Of a DNA stretch of 64,000 nucleotides, positions 10,740 through 18,623 are shown piece by piece; the first letter of the stretch is position 1, and each line of letters opens with the position of its first letter. The translations under genes were made by a program, and so were the position numbers. Below the pieces are notes generated by a model. The model worked only from the letters and a program-made list of their open reading frames with translations. It searched no databases and had not been told where the DNA came from. Source of the DNA: Gaiellasilicea sp963731615 (lineage in GTDB: Bacteria; Actinomycetota; Thermoleophilia; Gaiellales; Gaiellaceae); the NCBI GenBank assembly GCA_963731615.1, contig CAVSWD010000001.1:62001-126000 (forward strand), written 5' to 3'.

Positions 10740-11672
10740 TCATCGGCTCGTGTCCATCGGCTCGAGGGCCCGCTCGCGCTGCGCCTCGAGAGCCGCCGCC
10801 CGCTCCTGCTCGGCCAGCGCACGGGCGGCCAGGAGGTCGTCGCGGACGGTTTCCAGCGCCTGGATCGCCTGCTCCTTCATCTCCGGCTCCACCGCATGCT
10901 GCGAGAACTTAGCCCTTTCGAACAGGTCGGTGAGCCTGCGCGCAGACCCCGGTGTGACGGAGAGGTCGGCCAGCATCCGGCGGAGATACTCGAACGGGGC
11001 CTCGGCGGCGCGGCGTGGCAGGCCGTGCGACGCCAGCACCTGTTCCAGCCGCGCGTAGCAGGCGATCACGGCGCGGCGTGGGTCGGGCTCGGCGCGTAGG
11101 TCGTCGAGCGACACGTCGAGCGCTTCCGCGACGGCGTCGGCGAGGAGCACGCCGCGCTCGCCGCGCGCACGCCGACGCTTCCGCTCCGACCACCAGAAGC
11201 CGGCGACCGCGAGCGCGACCAGCGCCAGCGTGATCCCCACCGGGATCCATGCGAACTCGGCCTCGTACGACTGCTCGGGCGGATTGTTCAGGGCTTCGCC
11301 GCCGCCGGGTGCCTGCGGGGTCGTGAGCGTGTTGTCGACCTGCCGCGACGAGATGTCACGAGCCAGGAACAGCACCGCTCCGAGCAGCACGAGCATGCCG
11401 ATCGTGCTCCGGAGGTCGCGTCGGGGCTTGACACCGGTCTGCACCAGCCACTTGCGGCGCAGCGCGATCAGGTAGAGGAACAGGGCGGCGCCGGCGAGCA
11501 GCGAGACGATGTAGAGGCTGAGCAGGATGTCGAGCAGCGTGTCCGCGGGCCGCCGCGCGCCCCCGGTTCCGGACGAGGTCGATCCGCGTGAGGCGACGGC
11601 GACGAGACCGAGGGCGAGGAGAACCCCGACCGCGGTCAGGAACGCGTTGCGACCGCGGTGGGTAACGTCCAT
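10740..11672 (-). CDS. DUF4129 domain membrane protein
   Basis: A 310-residue protein with membrane helices near residues 10-27, 45-67, 86-104 and 140-160. A cytosolic C-terminal DUF4129 domain contains the family pattern RRAVIACYARLEQVLASHGLPRR and an APFEYLRRML segment. It ends in a coiled-coil tail rich in Ala, Glu and Arg. DUF4129 proteins accompany MoxR/DUF58 systems and are often fused to transglutaminase domains; no transglutaminase is present here. First gene of the five-gene minus-strand operon, divergent from folP. Confidence 0.82.
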   Translation of the reverse strand: MDVTHRGRNAFLTAVGVLLALGLVAVASRGSTSSGTGGARRPADTLLDILLSLYIVSLLAGAALFLYLIALRRKWLVQTGVKPRRDLRSTIGMLVLLGAVLFLARDISSRQVDNTLTTPQAPGGGEALNNPPEQSYEAEFAWIPVGITLALVALAVAGFWWSERKRRRARGERGVLLADAVAEALDVSLDDLRAEPDPRRAVIACYARLEQVLASHGLPRRAAEAPFEYLRRMLADLSVTPGSARRLTDLFERAKFSQHAVEPEMKEQAIQALETVRDDLLAARALAEQERAAALEAQRERALEPMDTSR

Positions 11673-11730
11673 CGCAAGGTGAGACGAGTGTCGGTGGAGG
11701 AACGTTTGCAGCGCCGCGTTTCTCCCGCCA

Positions 11731-11794
11731 GACGCTGAATCCGCGGGAGCGGATCCAGCGTCGGCAAAACCCCTAAAGCGGCCGCTTCGCGGCC
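11731..11794. repeat. two-hairpin dispersed repeat, family 2, copy A
   Basis: Non-coding DNA between the divergent DUF4129 and folP genes. It holds a 14-bp stem with one mismatch and a GGGA loop (11731-11762) and a 6-bp GGCCGC/GCGGCC stem with a TTC loop (11780-11794). Read on the minus strand, the arrangement matches copy B at 14554-14615. The 15-nt core of the small hairpin is identical, and the distal stem is near-identical around its ATCCGCTCC loop side. Confidence 0.7.
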
Positions 11795-11819
11795 GGCGTG
11801 GGACTACTCTCCAGCGAGC

Positions 11820-12635
11820 ATGAAGCGAAGTACGGTCGAGGAACGTCTGCCACGCCCCTCGGTGATGGGGATCGTGAACGTGACGCCCGACAGCTTCTCG
11901 GACGGCGGCGAGCACCTCGAGCCGGAGACCGCCGCCGCCGCGGTGCGGCGGATGGTCGCGGAAGGAGCCGCCATCGTCGACGTGGGCGGCGAGTCGACGA
12001 GGCCCGGCTCGGACGGCGTCTCGGTCGACGAGGAGCTGCGCCGTGTCGTCCCCGTGCTCGAGCGGCTGGAGGGGCTGCCGTTCTCGATCGACACCGCGAA
12101 GAGCGAGGTCGCGCGGCGTGCGCTCGCGCTGGGCGCGGAGCTCGTCAACGACGTCACCGCCCTTCGCGGCGACCCCGAGCTTGCCGGTGTCGTCGCCGAC
12201 TCGGGTGCGTATCTCTGCCTGATGCACATGCAGGGGGAGCCGAGGACGATGCAGGCAGATCCCCGGTACGACGATGTCGCCGACGACGTGGCCGCGTTCC
12301 TCGAGGAGCGCCTCACCTTCGCTGTCGCGGCCGGGATCCGCGAGGAGCGGATCTGCCTCGATCCCGGGATCGGGTTCGGCAAGACGGCGGCGCAGAACTT
12401 CGAGCTCGTCCGGCGGCTCGACGTGCTGCTCGCGCTGGGACGGCCGGTGCTGATCGGGCTCTCGCGCAAGAGCTCGCTCGGGAAGCTGTTCGACCCGAAG
12501 GCGCGCGTCGGCCCGCTCGGTGCCTCGGTCGGGGCGGCCGTGGCCGCGTTCGAGCGCGGCGCGTCGATCTTCCGCGTCCACGACGTGCGCGAGCACGTCG
12601 AAGCACTGACGGCTGCGGCGGCGATATGCGGATAG
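11820..12635 (+). CDS. folP: dihydropteroate synthase
   Basis: Condenses p-aminobenzoate with 6-hydroxymethyl-dihydropterin pyrophosphate in folate synthesis; target of sulfonamides. The 271-residue TIM barrel shows the pterin-site motifs MGIVNVTPDSFSDGG (residues about 16-30), DVGGESTRPGS, the LVNDVTAL strand, DPGIGFGKT and GLSRKS. Length is normal. It is first in folP-folB-folK and overlaps folB by 10 nt, which implies coupled translation. Confidence 0.95.
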   Translation: MKRSTVEERLPRPSVMGIVNVTPDSFSDGGEHLEPETAAAAVRRMVAEGAAIVDVGGESTRPGSDGVSVDEELRRVVPVLERLEGLPFSIDTAKSEVARRALALGAELVNDVTALRGDPELAGVVADSGAYLCLMHMQGEPRTMQADPRYDDVADDVAAFLEERLTFAVAAGIREERICLDPGIGFGKTAAQNFELVRRLDVLLALGRPVLIGLSRKSSLGKLFDPKARVGPLGASVGAAVAAFERGASIFRVHDVREHVEALTAAAAICG

Positions 12636-12958
12636 AGGTCGCCGGGATCACGCTGGGCGGCAGGCACGGCGTGCTCGACGAGGAGCGCCGGGACGGGCAG
12701 GCGTTCGTGTTCGACGTCACGCTCGAGCTCCGCGAGCCGGCCGAGGACGACATCGATGCCACGGTCGACTACCGCGATGTCGTCGCCTGTGTTCGCCAGG
12801 TGTCCGACGGACAGGCGTACCAGCTGCTCGAGTCGCTGGCGGCGGCGATCGCGGATGAGTTGAAGCAGCGCTTCGCGGTGACCGCGGTCACGGTTCGCGT
12901 CGGCAAGCCCGAGCTCGAGCTCGACGGTGGCCGCGCGACCGTCACCGTCGAGCGATGA
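12626..12958 (+). CDS. folB: dihydroneopterin aldolase
   Basis: Cleaves 7,8-dihydroneopterin to 6-hydroxymethyl-7,8-dihydropterin and glycolaldehyde, the step before folK. A 110-residue protein of normal length. It contains GRHGVLDEERRDGQAFVFD, holding the substrate-binding Glu, then DDIDATVDYRDVV and QLLESLAAAIADEL, and a C-terminal VRVGKPELELDGGRATVTVER. The ATG at 12626 lies inside the end of folP. The stop overlaps the folK start by 4 nt. Confidence 0.93.
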   Translation: MRIEVAGITLGGRHGVLDEERRDGQAFVFDVTLELREPAEDDIDATVDYRDVVACVRQVSDGQAYQLLESLAAAIADELKQRFAVTAVTVRVGKPELELDGGRATVTVER

Positions 12959-13396
12959 CGCGCGCGTACGTCGGTCTCGGCGCCAATCTCGGCGACCGGG
13001 AGGCGACGATCCGAGCGGCGGTGGCGGCGCTCCCGGGGGTGGTCGCCGTCTCGGCGCTTGCGCGAGACCGATCCGGTGGGCGACGTCGACCAGCCGCGGT
13101 TCCTGAACGGCGTCGCCGCGCTCGAGACGGATCTCTCCGCGCGTGCGCTGCTGGATGTCTTGCTCTCGGTCGAGCGGGAGCTCGGACGGGAGCGGCGCGA
13201 GCGCTGGGGGCCCCGGACGATCGACCTCGACCTGCTGCTCTACGGCGACGAGACCGTCGACGAGCCGGGCCTGACCGTCCCGCACGCGCGCCTGCACGAG
13301 CGCCGCTTCGCGCTCGAGCCGCTCGCCGAGCTGGATCCGGAGCTGGTCGTCCCCGGCCGCGGACGCGTGAAAGACCTGCTCTCGGAGCTAGACTGA
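12955..13396 (+). CDS. folK: 2-amino-4-hydroxy-6-hydroxymethyldihydropteridine diphosphokinase (single frameshift)
   Basis: Transfers pyrophosphate from ATP to 6-hydroxymethyl-dihydropterin. The N-terminal frame reads TRAYVGLGANLGDREATIRAA. The C-terminal frame reads ETDPVGDVDQPRFLNGVAALET and RERWGPRTIDLDLLLYGDE, with the metal-binding DLDLL aspartates, then VPHARLHERRFALEPLAEL. The frames separate at about 13050-13057, and removing one base restores the family's L-RETDPVG segment. Reconstructed length is about 146 residues. Unlike other frameshifts here, the site is not a clear homopolymer. Confidence 0.88.
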
Positions 13397-13401
13397 GGCT
13401 G

Positions 13402-13770
13402 ATGTCCCACCTCGACGATCTCGACGAGTTCGAGGCCGAGCTGGAGCTCGCGCTGAAGCGCGAGTACACGGCCGTCTTCGGGCTCTTCCGCTACTGCATC
13501 CTCACCGCGGACGCGACCTACCTCTGCAACAAGCTCGACCTGAACGTCTCGCAGCAGGCGAGCTACCCGTTCTTCCACGTCAAGATGGAGGACGTCTGGG
13601 TCTGGGACAAGAACCGGCCGACCCGGATCATCCCGCGGGCCGAGGTGTACACCTCCAGCGACGTCACCGTCGAGGAGCTGCGCGGCGAGAACGACGACCC
13701 GAAGCTGACCGCGGAGGCGCTGGCCGAGCGCCTCGGCGAGCGGTTGTCGACCGACGACGACACGCCCTAG
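13402..13770 (+). CDS. DUF2469 family protein
   Basis: A 122-residue acidic cytosolic protein. The segments EFEAELELALKREYTAVFGL near the start, then VWVWDKNRPTRIIPRAEVYT and a SSDVTVEEL segment, match the actinobacterial DUF2469 family (mycobacterial Rv2901c type), whose function is not established. It begins 5 nt after folK and ends 7 nt before coaX, so it is part of the fol-coaX transcript. The C-terminal 25 residues are Asp/Glu-rich. Confidence 0.75.
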   Translation: MSHLDDLDEFEAELELALKREYTAVFGLFRYCILTADATYLCNKLDLNVSQQASYPFFHVKMEDVWVWDKNRPTRIIPRAEVYTSSDVTVEELRGENDDPKLTAEALAERLGERLSTDDDTP

Positions 13771-13777
13771 GGGCGTC

Positions 13778-14527
13778 GTGCTCTTAGCGGTCGACGTCGG
13801 CAACACGCAGACGGTGCTCGGCCTGTTCGAGGGCGAGCGGCTCGCCGACAGCTTTCGGCTCGCGACCGACCGCAGCCGCACCGGCGACGAGCTCGGCGTC
13901 ACGCTCGCGGCCCTTTTTGAGCTGGAGGACGTCGACGGGATCTGCCTCTCGACGACCGTGCCGGCGCTCCAGCGCGAGTGGGAGCGCGTTGCCGAGCGTT
14001 GGGCGCAGGCACCGCTCCTGACGGTCGGGCCCGGGATCAAGACCGGGATCCCGATCCGCTACGACGATCCGCGCGAGGTGGGGCCGGACCGAATCGTCAA
14101 CGCCGTTGCGGCGTGCGAGCGTTACGGCGCGCCGTGCATCGTCGTCGACTTCGGGACATCGACCAACTTCGACATCGTGTCGCCTGACGGCGAGTACGTC
14201 GGCGGGGTGCTCGCGCCGGGGATCGAGATCTCGATGGACGCGCTCTTCGCACGGGCGGCGCGGCTCGTGAAGGTCGACTTCACCGCGCCGCCGACGGTGA
14301 TCGGAAAGACGACGGTGGGCGGTCTCCAATCCGGGCTCGTGTACGGCTTCGCCGGCCAGGTGGACGGGATCGTCGGCCGGATCCGGGAGGAGCTCGGCGT
14401 CGAGGCTCAGACGGTCGCGACGGGTGGCCTAGCCGATCTGATCGCGCCGCACGCCCGCACGCTCGACCGCGTCGATCCGCACCTGACGCTCGAAGGCCTG
14501 CGAATCGTCTGGGCGCGGAACGCCTAG
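13778..14527 (+). CDS. coaX: type III pantothenate kinase
   Basis: Phosphorylates pantothenate, the first step of coenzyme A synthesis. The 249-residue ASKHA-fold protein shows the phosphate-1 motif LAVDVGNTQTVLGL at the N-terminus, GPDRIVNAVAACERYG, the catalytic VVDFGTSTNFDIV segment near residue 125, and GGVLAPGIEISMDALFARAARL. GTG at 13778 is the only start that keeps DVGNT at the N-terminus. Type III enzymes are feedback-insensitive and need a monovalent cation (family knowledge). Confidence 0.94.
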   Translation: MLLAVDVGNTQTVLGLFEGERLADSFRLATDRSRTGDELGVTLAALFELEDVDGICLSTTVPALQREWERVAERWAQAPLLTVGPGIKTGIPIRYDDPREVGPDRIVNAVAACERYGAPCIVVDFGTSTNFDIVSPDGEYVGGVLAPGIEISMDALFARAARLVKVDFTAPPTVIGKTTVGGLQSGLVYGFAGQVDGIVGRIREELGVEAQTVATGGLADLIAPHARTLDRVDPHLTLEGLRIVWARNA

Positions 14528-14536
14528 CCGCCGCGC

Positions 14537-14631
14537 GAATTTGCTAACGGCCGGGCCGCGAAGCGGCCCCTTCAGGGATTTGCGCGGCCGGAATCCGCTC
14601 CTGCGGATTTCGGCCATGCGACGGCAAATTC
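14537..14631. repeat. two-hairpin dispersed repeat, family 2, copy B
   Basis: Non-coding DNA between the convergent coaX and dusB genes. A perfect outer inverted repeat GAATTTGC/GCAAATTC (14537-14544 and 14624-14631) encloses a small hairpin with a GAA loop (core 14554-14568) and a 13-bp stem with one G-T wobble and a TCCT loop (14586-14615). Its core matches copy A at 11731-11794 in opposite orientation. The position between converging genes also suits a bidirectional terminator, although no T-tract follows. Confidence 0.7.
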
Positions 14632-15688
14632 AGCCGCCGCCGTAGATCGAGATCGGCAGGTCGAGCATGATCTCGTTCCCGGCGGGTAGCTCGGCTTCGA
14701 GCTCGGCCAGCAGCGGCAGCGCGCCGGGCGCTGCGGCGATCAGCAGCCGCTCGACCTCCTCGGTCGACCCGAGCACGACCAGCTCCTGCTTGAACGGCCG
14801 CGGGAAACGGCCGCGGCCCAGATACCAGCCGTAAAACTTCTTCAGGAACCCAGAGGCGCGCCGCTCCCCGAGCTCGCGCACGGTCTCGCGGATGAAGAGG
14901 ACGAGCTCGGCGACGACTTCCTCCCGCGTCGGCTCGCGGTCGTCGCCGTCGACGATCTCGCGCAGCGCCCACGGATTGCCCTGCGCGCCGCGGCCGACCA
15001 TGACGGCCTCCGCACCGGTCGTGGCGAGCACCGCCTGGGCCCTGGCTCGGGAGGTGACGTCGCCGGACGCGATCACCGGGACGTCGACGAGGGAGACGAG
15101 CTCGGCGGTGAGCGAATGGTCGGCCGAGCCCGTGTACATCTGCTGCGCCGAGCGCGGGTGCAGTGTGAGCGTTTCGGCGCCCGCCTCGACGAGCTTCGGA
15201 CCGACCTCGAGACAGGTGCGCGAGCCGTCGCGGAGACCGCGGCGCATCTTGACGCTGAGCGGCACGTCGACCGCGTTTGCGACCGACTCGACAATTGCGC
15301 ACGCGCGCGCCGGGTCGTCCAGCAGCGTCGCGCCGGCGCCGGTCTTCGTCACCTTTCGCACCGGGCAGCCGAAGTTGATGTCGACGAGATCGGCGCCGGC
15401 CGCCTCCACCATCCGCGCCGCCTCGGCCATCGTGCGCGGCTCCGAGCCGAAAATCTGGATCGCGAGCGGGTGCTCGTCGGTCGCGACGCGCAGGTAGCCG
15501 AGGGTCTTCTCGTTGCGGTGCTCGATTCCGGCGCAGCTGACCATCTCCGAGCAGACGAGGCCGGCGCCAAAGCGGCGACCCTGGCGGCGGAAGGCCTGCA
15601 CGCTGACGCCCGCCATCGGGGCCAGAACCAGTCTCGTCGGGATCTCGACGTCTCGAATCCGCCAGCTTTCACGCAGGTCGATGCTCAT
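14630..15688 (-). CDS. dusB: tRNA-dihydrouridine synthase
   Basis: FMN-dependent reduction of uridines in the tRNA D-loop. The 352-residue protein has the N-terminal LVLAPMAGVS FMN site, GAGLVCSEMVSCAG with the catalytic cysteine region, and DINFGCPVRKVTKTGAGATLL, the diagnostic NxGCP motif with the active-site Cys. It also shows SVKMRRGL, LTLHPRSAQQMYTGSADHSL and GDVTSRARAQAVLATTGAEAVMVGRGAQGNPW. ATG at 15688 is chosen over an upstream in-frame start that would overlap the greA promoter region. Assignment to the DusB subgroup is by overall similarity and less certain. Confidence 0.92.
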   Translation of the reverse strand: MSIDLRESWRIRDVEIPTRLVLAPMAGVSVQAFRRQGRRFGAGLVCSEMVSCAGIEHRNEKTLGYLRVATDEHPLAIQIFGSEPRTMAEAARMVEAAGADLVDINFGCPVRKVTKTGAGATLLDDPARACAIVESVANAVDVPLSVKMRRGLRDGSRTCLEVGPKLVEAGAETLTLHPRSAQQMYTGSADHSLTAELVSLVDVPVIASGDVTSRARAQAVLATTGAEAVMVGRGAQGNPWALREIVDGDDREPTREEVVAELVLFIRETVRELGERRASGFLKKFYGWYLGRGRFPRPFKQELVVLGSTEEVERLLIAAAPGALPLLAELEAELPAGNEIMLDLPISIYGGG

Positions 15689-15790
15689 GTTTCGTCGATG
15701 GTACTCGGAGGTATTGACCCCGTCCGAGTACGCCGCTACCATTCGCGCCCGCTCGGCGCGCTTTCGCCGGGGTTTGCCTTAGGAGGTCAG

Positions 15791-16264
15791 TTGAAGGAAG
15801 TCATTCTCACGCCTGAGGGCTACGAGAAGCTGAAGTTGGAGATCGAGACGCTCTCGACCGAGAAGCGCCGCGAGGTCGCGGACCGCATCCGGGTCGCGCG
15901 CGAGTTCGGCGACATCTCCGAGAACGCCGAGTACGACGACGCGAAGAACGAGCAGGCGATGCTCGAGCACAAGATCGCCCAGCTCGAGGAACGGCTCTCG
16001 AACGCGCGCCTGATCGAGACGCGCAACGTCGATCTCAGCGTCGTCTCGATCGGCGCGAAGGTGCGTCTGAAGGACGTCGACGCCAACCACACCGTCGAGT
16101 ACACGATCGTCGGCTCAGCCGAGGCGGATCCCGCCGAGCTCAAGCTCTCGAACGAGTCGCCGGTCGGCCGGGCGATCATCGGCAAGAAGAAGGGCGAGAC
16201 CGTCGAGGTCACCGCCCCAAGAGGATCTCTCAAGTACAAGATCCTCGACATCAAAGCGGCGTAG
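15791..16264 (+). CDS. greA: transcription elongation factor GreA
   Basis: Rescues backtracked RNA polymerase by stimulating transcript cleavage. The 157-residue protein has the N-terminal coiled coil with VRVAREFGDISENAEYDDAKNEQ-type sequence (acidic tip D/E residues) and the C-terminal FKBP-like domain ending GRAIIGKKKGETVEVTAPRG. The start is TTG at 15791. It is supported by a perfect AGGAGG Shine-Dalgarno at 15781-15786 with 4-nt spacing and by alignment of KEVILTPEGYEKLK with the family N-terminus. Confidence 0.95.
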   Translation: MKEVILTPEGYEKLKLEIETLSTEKRREVADRIRVAREFGDISENAEYDDAKNEQAMLEHKIAQLEERLSNARLIETRNVDLSVVSIGAKVRLKDVDANHTVEYTIVGSAEADPAELKLSNESPVGRAIIGKKKGETVEVTAPRGSLKYKILDIKAA

Positions 16265-16275
16265 GCTTCCCGCCC

Positions 16276-17622
16276 ATGTTGCCGAAGCGCTTTCCCGACC
16301 GGGACGAGATCGCCGCGGTCCGGTCGCACGCCGAGGCGCTCGAGCCGGGCGCCGAGGACGGGAAGCGCGTGTTCCGGCTCGCCGGGCGGGTGCTGGCGCG
16401 CCGTGAGATGGGGAAGATCACCTTTCTCGACCTCGTCGATCGCAGCGGCAGGCTGCAGCTGATCGCCGACAAGGTCGACGTCGACCTCGGGGACATCGTC
16501 GGCGTGACCGGGAATCCCGCGAAGTCGCGCCGCGGCGAGCCCTCGCTCAAGGTCGCCGGGCTCGAGTTGCTGGCCAAGAACCGCGCGCCGTTGCCCGACA
16601 CCTTCCATGGGCTCACCGACGTCGAGGTGCGCTACCGGAAGCGCTACCTCGACCTCCTGATCAACGAGGAGACGCGGGCGGATTTTTTGCTCCGCAGCCG
16701 GCTCGTCGCCGCGATCAGGCGTCAGCTCGACGCGGACGGGTTCGTCGAGGTCGAGACGCCGGTGCTCCAGCCGCGCTACGGGGGCGCGTTCGCCGAGCCC
16801 TTCGTCACGCGCTGGAACTACCTCGACCAGGACTTCTACCTCCGGATCGCGACCGAGCTCTACCTCAAGCGTTTGATCGTGGGCGGGCTCGAGCGCGTGT
16901 ACGAGATCGGCAAGGACTTCCGCAACGAGGGGATCTCGTACAAGCATTCGAACGAGTTCACGATGCTCGAGTGGTACGAGGCCTACGCCGACTATCGCGA
17001 CACGATGGAGCGCATGGAACAGCTCGTCGAGGCGGTCGTGCTGGAGGTGACCGGGACGACCAGGACGACTTTCCGTGGGCACGAGCTCGATCTGAAAGCG
17101 CCCTGGAAGCGGTTGCGGTTCACCGACTCGCTCGCGGAGCACGGGCTCTGGATCCGAGACGAAGCCGGACTGCGGGCGGCGCTGGACGAGCGGGGCGTCG
17201 ATACCGAGGCCGACAAGGATTGGGCTCAGCTCGTCGATCATGCGTTCAGCTTCTACGTCGAGCCGAACCTGACCGACCCGACGATCGTCTACGACTACCC
17301 GATCGAGATCTCGCCGTTCGCGCGCACGACGGACGACGACGAGACGCTCACCGAGCGCTTCGAGTACTTCGCCGGCGGGATGGAGCTCGGGAACGCGTTC
17401 TCCGAGATCAACGACGCGGAGGAGCAGCGCGAGCGCTTCCTCCGCCAGTCCGAGCAGGTCGAGGGCGAGCAGGAGGACCCTGACTACGTCGAGGCGCTCT
17501 CCTACGGGATGCCGCCGACGGGCGGGCTCGGACTCGGGATCGACCGGCTGGCGATGCTCTTGACCGGGCGGGACACGATCCGCGACGTCATTCTCTTCCC
17601 GGCGCTCAAGGATCGTCCATAG
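16276..17622 (+). CDS. lysS: lysyl-tRNA synthetase, class II
   Basis: Charges tRNA-Lys. The 448-residue protein has an N-terminal OB-fold anticodon-binding domain (residues about 30-130: VFRLAGRVLARREMGKITFLDL) and a class II catalytic core. Motif 1 lies around FVEVETPVLQPRYGGAFAEPF, motif 2 is YEIGKDFRNEGISYKHSNEFTMLE, and motif 3 is GLGLGIDRLAMLLTG near the C-terminus. It is somewhat shorter than the usual 490-510 residues, mainly at the N-terminus. It follows greA by 11 nt, a greA-lysS order common in actinobacteria. Confidence 0.95.
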   Translation: MLPKRFPDRDEIAAVRSHAEALEPGAEDGKRVFRLAGRVLARREMGKITFLDLVDRSGRLQLIADKVDVDLGDIVGVTGNPAKSRRGEPSLKVAGLELLAKNRAPLPDTFHGLTDVEVRYRKRYLDLLINEETRADFLLRSRLVAAIRRQLDADGFVEVETPVLQPRYGGAFAEPFVTRWNYLDQDFYLRIATELYLKRLIVGGLERVYEIGKDFRNEGISYKHSNEFTMLEWYEAYADYRDTMERMEQLVEAVVLEVTGTTRTTFRGHELDLKAPWKRLRFTDSLAEHGLWIRDEAGLRAALDERGVDTEADKDWAQLVDHAFSFYVEPNLTDPTIVYDYPIEISPFARTTDDDETLTERFEYFAGGMELGNAFSEINDAEEQRERFLRQSEQVEGEQEDPDYVEALSYGMPPTGGLGLGIDRLAMLLTGRDTIRDVILFPALKDRP

Positions 17623-17624
17623 GA

Positions 17625-18611
17625 GTGCCGGACGACCGACTGCTCGTGCTGGCCACAACGGCCGCCGGCGCGGTCATCGCCGTCGTGGTGACGCTGCTGC
17701 TGCCGTCGGTCTACAGCGCCGACGCGTCGATCGCGCTCGTACGTCAGGGGCAGCCGCCGGGCAGCGACCCCGTGCTCGCGAGCGCAGCCGTCGCGACGTC
17801 GGAGCTCCTGCACAGCAGGGCGGTCGCCCAGTCGGCGGCGGCGAACCTTCGACTCGACGAGAGCCCGGAGGACCTGCTCGACCGGGTCGAGGTCGAGACG
17901 GAGCCCGAGAGCTCACTGGTACGGCTCGTCGTCGAGGCGCCGAGTGCGGACGAAGCACGGCGGACGGCGCAGGAGCTGGCGGAGGTCTCGACTGTCCTCT
18001 TCAACGACCGCTTCGCGCCGCAGACGTCCGCCACGATCTGGGAGCCGGCTCGTGCAGAAGAGGATCGTGTGGCCCCGAAGCCGGCGCGGAATCTCGCGCT
18101 CGGGGCACTCTTCGGCGCGCTCGTCGGCTGGGCCCTCGTGGCCCGGTCTCGGAGTCGTCCCGGAGACGTCTCGGAGTCGTCTCCGAGACAAGTGACGATT
18201 GACACGCAGCCGATCGAGCCGGAGACGGCGGCCAGGCCTGCGCCGCCCCCGCCACCGGCAGTCATCCCCGAGGAGCCCGAGCCCGAACCGACGCCGGTGC
18301 CCGTGCCGGTGCCGGCGGAACCTGAACGCCCCGGCGAGTGGACGATCGCGAGCATCGAGCGGCTGCTCGCCGAGCAGGGTGACGCGTTCCCGGATCGTCG
18401 CGAGGAACTCGGGTTCTATCTCGAGTCCTTCCGCGACGTCGCCGATCCGAACGGCCGGTTGCCTGCGGGTGTGATGGCAGTCATCGACGACGTCTTTCGA
18501 GAGCTGATCGAGACAGTCTGCCCGCTAACTCGATCAGATTCGCAGCCCGACTGCTTGACGCCATCCGTCCCGCCGCCCATAGTTGAATCGCGGTCATCAG
18601 CGGCGTCGTGA
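17625..18611 (+). CDS. Wzz-like polysaccharide chain-length regulator (copolymerase) with Pro-rich tail
   Basis: A 328-residue membrane protein. There is an N-terminal membrane helix (residues 6-27), a Wzz-type periplasm-facing domain with SADEARRTAQELAEVSTVLFNDRF, and a second helix (about 150-168). A cytosolic Pro/Glu-rich linker (about 200-235) leads to a C-terminal helical domain with a GEWTIASIERLLAEQGDAFPDRREELGF-type sequence. The topology matches the capsule copolymerase family, but no kinase domain is present. A 45-nt palindromic repeat (18145-18189) is embedded in frame just after the second helix. It starts with GTG overlapping an AGGAG sequence at the lysS stop. Confidence 0.7.
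   Translation: MPDDRLLVLATTAAGAVIAVVVTLLLPSVYSADASIALVRQGQPPGSDPVLASAAVATSELLHSRAVAQSAAANLRLDESPEDLLDRVEVETEPESSLVRLVVEAPSADEARRTAQELAEVSTVLFNDRFAPQTSATIWEPARAEEDRVAPKPARNLALGALFGALVGWALVARSRSRPGDVSESSPRQVTIDTQPIEPETAARPAPPPPPAVIPEEPEPEPTPVPVPVPAEPERPGEWTIASIERLLAEQGDAFPDRREELGFYLESFRDVADPNGRLPAGVMAVIDDVFRELIETVCPLTRSDSQPDCLTPSVPPPIVESRSSAAS
18145..18189. repeat. 45-nt palindromic repeat, family 1, copy 1 (inside a coding sequence)
   Basis: A 9-bp perfect inverted repeat (GTCTCGGAG at 18146-18154 and CTCCGAGAC at 18181-18189) encloses a G/C-rich centre. It matches copy 2 at 47686-47730 at 35 of 45 positions without gaps. It adds exactly 15 codons, in frame, to the Wzz-like gene. The 9-mer GTGACGATT follows at 18192-18200, as it also does downstream of copy 2. 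Confidence 0.75.
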
Positions 18612-18623
18612 CGGGGTGGGGGA

